The notes beneath the pieces were generated by a model. The model searched no databases. It saw only the letters and a program-made list of their open reading frames with translations, and was not told the DNA's origin. The position numbers were made by a program, and so were the translations under genes. Below are positions 12,301 to 24,300 of a stretch of 64,000 nt of DNA, piece by piece. Numbering within the stretch: position 1 is the stretch's first letter; the number at the start of each line of letters is the position of its first letter. The stretch spans positions 72,085,980 through 72,149,979 of the forward strand of contig CP136063.1 of assembly GCA_032622095.1 (NCBI GenBank), given 5' to 3'. The stretch comes from Siphonodentalium dalli. Its lineage: Eukaryota > Mollusca > Scaphopoda > Gadilida > Siphonodentaliidae.

Positions 12301-15300
12301 AATTTTCAGATCCGAAGTCAACTTTTCAAGCGCCGAGGTCAAATCTGTTTTTACGCTGTGTTACGGGACCAAATTTGAGTTCGGTGCTTACAAATCGATT
12401 CGAAACAGCGCGAATAATAAAATGCCAGTCATAATAATGACACTGTGAGAATCTTTCGTGTTTCCTCTTTCCAACGATATATAATGCGTATGTATCCGTT
12501 TTAGTTATCTGCCTCAATTATCAAGAAGAAGTGGTACTATCTTCCATGAGGATAAAAACAATGCGTAACTTCTATGGCGTCATTAGAGGTCATAACGTTA
12601 GATCACGTTAACGCTTAACCGGCCGATGCATTTGACGGTTTCAGACGTCTTGGCGATATCTCGGGCACCGATGGTAATTTATCTTTACGTTGAAACTTGA
12701 TAATTAATGAGCGTGTGTATATGAGGCGCGTTTATATACTTGAGTGGAAATCAAATCGGGTTAAACTGGCGGATTTTTACGGACGAAATTTGATGCATAG
12801 GATATCTCGGTATCCGCTGGGCCGATTTCCCGGTATCCGCTGGGCCGATTTCCACCATTTTTGGGGTGTTTGTGTTTGACCCCATCTGACCTTGACCTTC
12901 AAAATGGTCAATTCAAGGTCAAAGCCCGGACGAAGTCGGGTCACCTTCTAGTATATATATATATATATATATATATACATACATACATACATATACATAT
13001 ATACACATATGCATACATACACATGCACATACATACATATATCTATTATATATTTTTGGAAGATCTGTCTGTGTGTGTGTCTGTGTGTCTGTCTGTTTCC
13101 AATGGACTCGAAAACGGCCGAGCCGATTTCGATGAAACTTGCTATGTGTGGGTATTTTCGGCCGTAGAGTGACATAGGCCTATTAATTTGCCCGCGCGAC
13201 GTGACCTTGACCTTGAAATCGGGTCATTTCAAGGTCAAACGCACGAATATCACGGGATTTTGATGAAACTTGGTATGTGGGGGTACTTTCGTATGGAGAG
13301 TCTCATAAGCCTATTCATTTGCCCGTGCGACGTGACCTTGACCTTGAAATCGGGTCAATTCAGGGTCAAATCGCGAATTTTGATACGTAGGGTTACTTTT
13401 GTCCACTGAGTGTATTGTACGGGTCGAGTCGTGACCCCGACCTGACATCGACCTTCAAAATGATCAATTCGAGGTCAAATCGGGTAAAACTGGATGGATT
13501 TCGACGGGCACGTTTGTCGGGTACTTTTGTCCGGGCAGTGTTTTGGACTGGTCAAATCGTGACCCCACTTGACCTTGACATTCAAAATGGACAATTCAAG
13601 GTCAAAGCCCGGACGAAGTCGGGTCACCTTCTAGTATATATATATATATATATACACATATGCATACATACACATGCACATACATACATATATATATACC
13701 CGCGTACATTATTTTTTCAAAGCCAAACAAATTATTGAGTTCAGTTAATGATGATGGGAGGAAACGTCTTCTGAGCGAGCTAATTTCCGGACACTCAAAT
13801 AGATAGTGGTACTCGTCTCCAATCGGTTTACTGTCGCATAATCACTGTCGGATACCCGTTTAGGTTCGGACATTCCAAGATGGCGGCGCCCACTAAAGCA
13901 GATAAACGGTAAGTGTATATATTGTCTCCAAGCAGCAATCAACGACATCTTTCGGTGATACACCTTGAAACAATTATGTAGGAATTTGTATGCCCAACAC
14001 ATACGTAACACGCCTTTCGCATGACAGGCATGTGAATTGTTGTATTTGGCGTGTCAAGTCGTCATAATTTTTCGAAATTTTATCGAGGCGGCGAAATGTT
14101 CGCTTTTTCGTATTTTTCTGGCCCTGGGCTCATGCATCCGCAAATTTAAGTATTGTTGTGGGTAGATTAGGTCACCACACATCTTCGGAATGCAAAACCG
14201 ACCTTTGAAAATTTCAAAATGTTCAGGTTTGGATTCGCAACATTCGCGATGATTTTGTTCAGGTTCAGACACAATTTTCGTTCAGGTTCGGACAAATTTG
14301 GTTCAGGTTCGGACGCATCAAAAGCTTCGTATAAAAATGGCACGCCGAGGCACAATCGCGTTCTTATTGCGTGTTTGTGCATTTGGTTATCTTCCATTCG
14401 TAAAAGAAACGATAAATGAGGAACACGAGGCATGGTTTTAGCCCACTCGTGAAAAATTTGGGCGGACTTTCTTATTTTATGCGTGTGAGATGTATGCGAT
14501 CACGTGATTCCCCTCCAAATCCACGTACGATGCCACGAAGGTCGCCGCACGTAGATGAGCAGATAACTGTCCATAATATAAGTTACACGGCTTTTAGAGG
14601 GGGATACTATGTGTATATGCCCCTGTAGAGGCTCGTATCCCCCCAAGGCGACCCCCCCCCCCCCTCAACAAGCCGTGTAATGATGTATTTACCCCCAGTC
14701 TCTATTAACAATATATTCCCAGACATAAAGCTCAGAAACGAGCCACGAACAGTAACTCTATTTTGTTAGACTGCTTATACGATGAATGTGATTATATAGC
14801 TGTTCCCACAATTTTCCCATAAATACTTGCTGATAGATAGACAATATATACCATGTTTTGTATCAATAATTGGGTGATATATTTGGGTATTCATACGAAA
14901 CATATTCTTTTCAATATAAGCCTTATGTGTTTTGCCTCATTTCTAAATGTTGAATCCAGTTACAAGTTAACCATTTGTCACACGACTATCATGCAGGACT
15001 ATTAATTAGAGCCCGAACATGTTGCGTTCTATTCAGCACTATGCGAACATAGAGAATACCTATGGTTTGCCGAATAATACCTGCAATATGCGAATCTTCA
15101 CGAGCGGCGATATTTCAGGAATATATTATTCGAGAAACCATATGTGTTCTCTTTATGTTATGCCTATGGTAAGAAATTCTGCAAAACTACAAGTATTTGT
15201 TTATCGAAACAAGAATTTAGACGCCGAAGGAGCGAAACTTATGCAAACAATATCAGCTGTTCCGTTGGCAAATTAAGCATCTCTAATTTTTTGTGAAAAT

Positions 15301-18300
15301 TTCCTTCATGCGCTAAAGAGAATAGTGCCTACCCAATGGTTAAATATTACACATAGAAACCCAATTAACAAATAACTGAATACGTAATAAAACGGGATCA
15401 TTTGTTTTTCTTTAGAACTTATCGCAGTAATAAACTATTTTCAGTATTCCGCGGAATTTCGCGTAGTTCCATTGATAATACACGCGCCAATAATTGTGCA
15501 CCCTTTTTTAAACAGAAGTATCTACAGTGAGATAACGTTTGAAAATTATTATCCATGCCAAGGTCCTGACGAAAGAGAGCGCATCGTATGTCATTTAAAA
15601 TTACAGCTATTTCATAAGGAAACATATAACAAACAACGCTTGTCCCCACACCCGGTTGTAACTAACAATATGATTGACAACAACGTCACGTTTAAATCAT
15701 GCACCATGTCCCCGTAACTCTTGGCAGTGGGCGTATAAAAGCACGTGAAACATCGTGGTTATGAATTACCCTTGAACTAGCAGTTTCACCAATCGTGACA
15801 TTGTTCTAGCACTGAGCTTAATTGACGTCATCTAAAACAGGATCGATAGGTCTGCTACTGAATTATTCTTATTGGTGCTGATTGGTGTGAATTTATCTAC
15901 ATAACCTATAAAAAGCACACCACATGGTAGCTATTGATGTGGGACAAAATCGTTAGCTCCGCCAACATCGTGGGATACTAGGAGATTTAATACCCGGATG
16001 TCTCTTTTTGAAACCCCTTGGCTCCGCCTCGGGGTTCGAAATCGAGAACCAGGTATTAAATATCCATGTATCCCCGATATTTCAGAAGATAAGTAATAAT
16101 ACCACTGTTGCTCATATGTAAAATGTAATAATTCCCACTAGTGACTAGCTGGTTTATAGTAGACATTGCTCGAGAATATTCAACTGTGACTTTTATCCCA
16201 TTAATTCGGAGAATTTACCACCTATATTTGGAAATTTCAGCTGACATATTTAGATATAACAAATTGACAATGCATGTTCGTTAATAACACGCACAATAAG
16301 ATCGCGACTGCACCTCTGCATGTCATTTATAGGTCAGGTTTTGATGCGTCCGAACCTGAACTAAAATTGTCCGAACCTGAACCAAATTTGTCCGAACCTG
16401 AACGACAATTGTGTCTGAACCTGAACAAAATCATCGCGAATGTTGCGAATCCAAACCTGAACATTTTGAAATTTTCAAAGGTCGTTTTTCGGAGTTAGAC
16501 AATAAAAATATCGCCGGTTTTGCATTCCGAAGATGTGTGGTGACCTAATCTACCCACAACAATACATAAATTTGCGGATGCATGAGCCCAGGGCCAGAAA
16601 AATACGAAAAAGCGAACATTTCGCCGACTCGAAAATTTTTCGAAAAATTATGACGACTTGACACGCCAAATACAACAATTCACATGCCTGTCATGCGAAA
16701 GGCGTGTTACGTATGTGTTGGGCATACAAATTCCTACATAACTGTTTCAAGGTGTATCACCGAAAGATGTCGTTGATTGCTGCTTGGAGACAATATATAC
16801 ACTTACCGTTTATTTGCTTTAGTGGGCGCCGCCATCTTGGAATGTCCGAACCTAAACGGGTATCCGACAGTGATAATGTGCAAACTCTTTTATCTATGTC
16901 TATATTGTACCACGATCCGGTTTCTATTGGGAGCCAATGGTTGGAACATCGAAATTTTGACAATGTTTGCGCTGTTCTTTGCTTTAATACTGAGACATAT
17001 TTTTCTCTACCAAATCTTATCTTAAAAAACCTATACGTTCTACATGTATTCATATTTTTAATATCATTTTTCCATTTTATCTTAAATTGGTTCTCAAATA
17101 TGGTCTTGATGTGTTCTTTAAACCAGCGGGATTGCTACTTTCTGAAAATTGATTGATCCCTATATCTGACATACCTTATTCCGATAAAAGCGCAATACTG
17201 TCGTGTACAGTTGTGAAGCGTATCAGCCAATGCAGTAAATATATGCATTTCACAGCTTCTTTTAAAGAATTTGATTTGTTAAAAAGTCATAAAGCTCTAG
17301 TTTTTTCTTGTGTTTTTCAACTCGTAATGTTGGGATATAATAGTATGTTATTGTCAAGTTCAAAGCTTTGTTGTGTAAACAAAAGCCAAAAACGTTACAG
17401 AACCTGGCTTTTGTTTACATAACCCAGCATATGAACTTGACAATAACATACTATTTACGCGATATTTATGATTGTTATAAGAAAAAAATATGTCTATATT
17501 TTAATATTCTTTATGGCAATTTTAACTGATGTGGCTATTTCAACAGCATACCCACCTCAAATGCCATCCGTGCATGACTTTAATAATTACCCTCTTATAG
17601 TGTACCATCTCGTTGCATTGTTGCATTAACAGTCAATACATACACAGAACGACACGATGTGTAAATGGGTTTGTCGATACGGCACGAGTGCTGTCGCGGA
17701 AGGATAGAACGAGAGGCGCTTGCGCCTCGAGTTCTATCCTTCCGCGACAGAACGAGTGCCGTATCGACAAACCCATTTACACATCGTGTCGTTCTGTGTT
17801 TATTACACGCTTCGTGTCCTAGAATCCGTGCATTAAAAATACAGGATCAGAATGTTTATTTAGGCTCACACATGGCATGTTTGTCATGTGTGATGATTCT
17901 TTAATTTAAATAGTTCCAGTTTCATGGTTGAAGCGAACGTCATGTACGTCATTTTACGTCAACGAGATGCGTATGGAACGTACGTTCCATACGGATTTGT
18001 TAATATGGAACAGCAATAACACTGTAATTCTAGGAACAAGCGTGTAATAAACCTCAATACATAGTACCGCATTCTACATGTAATGTAAGTGATCTTCCTC
18101 TTACCCCTCTCAAGACCATCCCGACCATGCCGTTCCAATAACCATCATCGTTCTGTGCCCCCCATAGATTATCTGGCGGCTCGACAATTGTGTAACTGCA
18201 ATGGTAAAAACCAGATATGATTTGTTCCTCAGTAAAAGTATTGAAACTCACACAACAAGAAGGCAGAATACAGATTAAGACACTACATATTAATACATAG

Positions 18301-21300
18301 TAAATTTTTACTGATGTCAGAGTGGTCAGAAAGAATACTATATAATATATACACAGAACGACACGATGTGTAAATGGGTTTGTCAATACGGCACGAGTTC
18401 TATCCTTCCGCGACAGCACGAGTGCCGTATCGACAAACCCATTTACACATCGTGTCGTTCTGTGTTTATTACACGCTTCGCATCCTAGAATCAGTGCATT
18501 AAAAATACAGGATTAGAAGGTTTATTTAGGCTCATACAGAGCGTGTTTGTCATGTGTGATGATTCTTTTATATAAATAGTTCCAGTTTCGTGGTTGAGGC
18601 GAACGTCATGTACGTCATTTTACGTCAACGAGATGCGTATGGAACGTATGTTGCATACGATTTGTGAATATGGAACGGCAATAACACTGTACTTCTAGGA
18701 ACAAGCATGGTTGATAACATATATGTTTATATCATTACTTGTTATATTTAGAAAAATATACCATAACTAACAACAAATATCATTTTAACTTCGGGGATTT
18801 TCTGTATGGAAATGCCTGGCTCCACAAAAATTGGCAGCCATTTCATGGCAGCAATGATACAGCCATACCAACTGCTGACGTAGTGCATTGAATTTCGGGT
18901 TTGAGTCAATCTTTATTCCAGGAAGAGGACCTTCATTACCTTGTGTGGCATAGTGTCGATAGTGTGGAAAATTCACTGAAAAAAATCACCCCTCATGTAT
19001 TGCAGCAAAAATCCACTCCATACCTAAATTGTCATTATCTTATATTATTTGATAACACCAATAAAAGCTAAACGTGATGGCGCTCGTGTTCGCGCGAATA
19101 AAAGGTTACCGAAGAGGTGGCTTGTTTGTTGAATTGGCTTTGTTTGGAAACCAAAACATATATAATTTTGGCAAAAATCTTCGAACAAACATTTATTTAA
19201 ACTTAATATTGACTGCTGAAAATCGCCGGACGTGACCAGCTTCAAATTTATCCTGCGTCGTCTCAAACTTGAACCACAAACCAATTATGAACTTTTGTTG
19301 AATATTGTTCAACATATCATCCGGACAACCGACACATTGTGATTTCTAAGTCGAAAAAGGCACATATATAACGTCGTAAAAAACCATCAGATCGTGCCCA
19401 ATTTGGGACGCGGCCAGCGTCTTTTCGGGACGAACAACATACCACCATTGTATCATGCAATTCGGCTGAATATTGCCCGTGTTATCATTTGGACTATCAA
19501 AAATTTGTAAATTCTAAGACGAAAAGGCGGCATAACTTTCTGTCAAAAATCGATATATCTTGACCACGTTTGAAGTTGATCTGCGTCTTTTAAAATATGA
19601 ACCATATCATGCACTTATGTTGAATATTGCTCAAGTTATCACACGGCTAACACAAGAAAATGAACTCTAAGTTCGAAGGGGCATGATTTAACTCCATTAA
19701 AAACATTGACCACGACCATCGAAAAGGGGACGTAACTATACACCAGAATTCATCGGACTGTGATCAAATTCAACAGTGATCTATGCGTTCTCAAATACCA
19801 ACTACATGACAAATTTCATGGGGAATGTGACTAATATTGTAGCAGTTATGATCGGACGAACGCATGGACATTCTGAGTATAATAGTCATGCGAATTGTTT
19901 TTTATGGGGACAAAAATGTATGCGGGAACACACATCCCATGTTTTATTCAACGAATGGTGGGAAATTACTCTTCATGTATCTTATACAACATATTATAAT
20001 AATGGACCATTTCTTGTTGTTACCCAATGGTAGAGTTTTACTTCGTAAATCATTGGGATTTAGAATTAACTGGTTAACCCCAAATTCGCGTTCGTAACAC
20101 CACAACGATATGTTGCCCGCCCTGAATTAACTGTTGCCCGGTTTGCAATCACGGTCAGCTTTTGTGACGTCACGAGTGAACTGTTGCCCGACCAGAGCGA
20201 ACTGTTGACTGGCTCCAAGCGAACTGTTGACTGGCCCGAACGAACTGTTACATGGTTTGCAATTTCCGTGACGTTTCGGCTATTTCCGGAAATTTCCGGT
20301 TTCGTTTTTTAATTATACCGGATTTCCGCATTGTCACTGTCACGCTTGAAAAACAACACAATAATTTTGAATTAATCGCTGAATATGTCTCGATTTTCTG
20401 ATATTTCCGAGGATGACATCAATAACTTGTTAGAGAATAGAGATGTATTGACTATCGAACTGTTGCCCTCTGCCTTCGGCCTTGGGCAACAGTTCGATAG
20501 TTATTCCTGATACCTCGGGACAACAATTTTGACTGTTCCCAAAAAGACACATGAAATAATTGCTTACTGTTCAATTTTCATTTTTGAATTGGTGGTTGAT
20601 TAGAAACACGTTGGGTCTTGTGCGGGCGGACGGACATGCGTGCGTGTGTGAGAGGTCCTCAAATGTATGGCCACGTAATTGACAACTGTAAAAATCCTTT
20701 TAATTCGCGGGGCTCTGTTATTCGTTGATTTCGTGGTTTGGCTCAACCACGAAATCAAAATTCAACGAAATAATTGACTCTTGAGCAGGGTGGGGTCTGC
20801 AAAACAATTCCGTATATAGGGCCGGGGTGGGTGGGTCATCCAGAGGCGGAAAAAATGGTGCTTGTAAATTTTTTCCAAAATGGGCTTTTTTCAAACAATT
20901 TACAAGTACTGACCATGTCATGTTGTTTGTAAGCATGTTAGTACCATCCTTGTTGGTATAGGGCTATATAGGCAGCTAAAGTGACTCTTTAGCCTCAGAT
21001 TTAGCAACATTCTGGATTTCACAGTATCCCGGACCACTTCACAGTGGACCACCGTAATAACGTTCAGGAAACTTATGATCAACGGAAGAAATATTTAGTA
21101 ACAAAATTAATATAATACCCAGTTGTATTATCTGAATAAAAGTAATAAAACAAAAAAAACTCTATCACAAATTGGATACTACATGGTGAATACTCAATGA
21201 TGACTACTAGTAGATATCATTAACCTGATTGTTGCATAACATGAAATTGAAAAGGGTATCTCATAAATTTCTAATGTCTGAAATACTGTCTTGTTCTGGC

Positions 21301-24300
21301 ATGTAATCAAATTCATTCCTTCTGGTTATTTCTCATCTAGAATGATTGCAAGTAATGTTAATTTGCAACAATTATCCAAATAAAACTGAATTGGTTATGA
21401 TGAATGACATTACTGTTTACTGCTCAGACAATCCCAACTGAAGGTGACGCTATTCTCATTGAATTTCCGAACTTCATCTGGGAGCTTTACTGCTCAACAA
21501 GACGAAACTAAAATACTAATTGTATACTGTTATCACTTACAAATAGATGAACTGAAATAATGTGATGCATTCAGATGCATTGAGAAATGACATTCAATTC
21601 TTCATTCTGGTCTATCACCATACCAAACCACATCAAAATTTGACAACCGACACTTAACTTATATTGCAAAACACTTTGTATGGACTGAATTTCATAAAGT
21701 CGAACAGGCCCATAACTCTGGTAGGCATTGGTGGTCACAACCCGCAATATTATGCATATTCGTCCCCCATTTCTGGTCCGTCACCATGCCATAGGGCATC
21801 AAATATGACAACTGACTCTTGAGTTAAAATTCAAAATGTTTGTACGGACAGACGGCTCGAGACGTCAACTATATACCCGCCGACTAATATCGGGCAGTAT
21901 AATAACCATATATCTATGTGTATACCTAACCAAAAAACAATTACCCTCCCCACCCCATCCCGTTGGATAAGACTAAAGAGTTCTTTGATCATGCACATAT
22001 AATTGTGGAACCCCTGACCTGTTTACCACTGTTTACACTGGCCAGTGTTCTCTGTCAGACACAACACACTCGATATATTAAGGCTATAATGGGGTCTAGG
22101 GCAATTTGTGACATATAGTGTACCTACACAATGCTTAATTAATATTGTTGTTAGATACTGAAAACACCAGGAAACACATGGAAATACAGTATATTTTTCG
22201 TTTTTATTATCTGTGTTTACCAATTAGTAAGGCAGTTAACACAGTTATTGAAGAACGGCTAAAAAAACCTCTGAAATTTTGATAAAAACATGAGAAACTG
22301 GGGGTGGGTCCCAAAAATTTTGGAGGAAAAAAATATTTTTTTTGCAAAAATGGGGAGGTGGGTCCCTCGAGGTCGGAAAAAAACATTTTGGGCCCTATAT
22401 GTGCAATTTTTTTCCAGACCCCCCCCCCCCTGTCTTGAGTTGAATTAGTATATACCATTATACGAGATGAAGATCGGGCATTATACGAGATGAAACATAA
22501 TCTTTAAAAATAAAATAGCATTCATTCACCGAATACAAAATGTATGTGCTGATCATCTGATCAATTATATAAAAGGTTGTATAAACTATACTCTATGTAC
22601 ATTATTGATATCTCAATAAACGCTAATGGATACACCATGTACAGCCTACATAAACAATAAATAACTACCTGGTCAACGTTTAAAATGAAGCTGGTAGCTA
22701 TTAGGGTAATAAGCGAGATCACCGAGTGGCATCCGTATTGGATAAATCTAGCCCCGTTCCGTGGTTCAGAGATTCATCCAGCTTCGGTTCCGTGGTTTGA
22801 GTGATACAGATCAAAGTTATGTAGTAGCATTGCCATACATGGGATTCATGAATAATTCATATCTCCATATATGGAATTGCTACTCCGGAACTTTGACCTG
22901 CAGCACAAAACCCACGGAACGGGGCCTGGTGGATCCAATATGGCCGCGGGTTAGTGACAGCTATATGGTGTGTGATTGCGTGATGTGATTTCAGCGCCTT
23001 AATACCCTGGGATCTAATTTCTCTATAGTGACCGCTCAGATATGTCACGAAGCTGCTATTGTGTTGGACCCGTTGATGTGATATCTGATCCACGAATTCA
23101 TGCCCCGACGAAAAAGCCTTTTGATGATAAACCACGAAAATTGTTGCCGGCCAAATCAAAGCCGTTCACAGTATCACTTACTTAAATTTTAGCCGTGTCG
23201 CCAACTCATCTAGCATGTCAATACACAAGCCTGTGTATCGTGTTTCGTTGTGTTTAGATGGCGTTCTCACCCAGGGATCAGCCTACAATGATGTGATTGA
23301 AAATTGTTAACCCTTTCATAACGGGAGCTGCGCTGGTGCAGCATGAAATATCATTTGCCAGTGCATTCTCTTATATATATGAGTCTCCCATATATAAGAG
23401 AATGCACTTTACCAAGTCAAGGTAAATAATGTTAGGCCAATGCATTCTCTTATATATGCGAGGCTCCCTATTGGCATTGGCATAGGGTGTTCGCAAAATT
23501 TCAGGAAGCTCCAGTCGTGGAAGTGCTAATTTGTTAATTTATTTCCGCAGCCTGCGATGCATCTCAGAAGTGGTGAAAGTTGGAAAATAGCACCAATCGA
23601 TTCCAATGAAAACATCTCTTATGTGTCAAATTTTATCACCGCGAATGCTTTAACTTCCCGAAATAAATTTGTAAAGTGTATATCATGCATCCCACTCCAT
23701 TCGCCCGTCTTTTGATTTCCGTAATGCTTGTCAGTTTTCAATGTTGTCAATTACTTGTCATCGATGGTGGCGTTGTGAATCACTGTATATATACAATGCT
23801 CATCTTCCGTACATGATGGAACTCAGATCACCGCCGGACTGTGTCTGAGGTAAGATTTTGAGTAATCATCTGGATTGCAAAGGTCATTACATAATACATA
23901 AGCCAAACTAAGCGGTCTATAATTCTCAGAATACACGTGATTCACCTTCAATTGTTTATAACATTAACATCCATTACTTTTATTATCTGGTAATTAATGT
24001 CCATTATTATTGGTCCACAACTGAAACGCGTTGAACGCAGTTGCCAGCTCCGTGGAATGAGTTTTCTCTTCGTCATTTTTTATTTCTACATTCTAGTAAC
24101 AGTGTATGGCTATAAGTGAAGCTAGCGTGTTCGTGAACGTGACACGTACATTATTCTTAGTGACCAATACAAACACATACCTCTGCTGACGTTATCAATA
24201 GACTGATAACCCCCAAAATCCCTCAGGATACAAACACATACCTCTGATGACGTTATCAATAGGCTGATAACCCCCAAAATCCCTCAGGATAAAAACACAT

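Noticed and set aside
22857-23159. Possible missing S1 exon of the receptor
   Set aside because: The frame overlaps a MITE and does not resemble the G-F-x-I-D-L-L block or offer matching phases.
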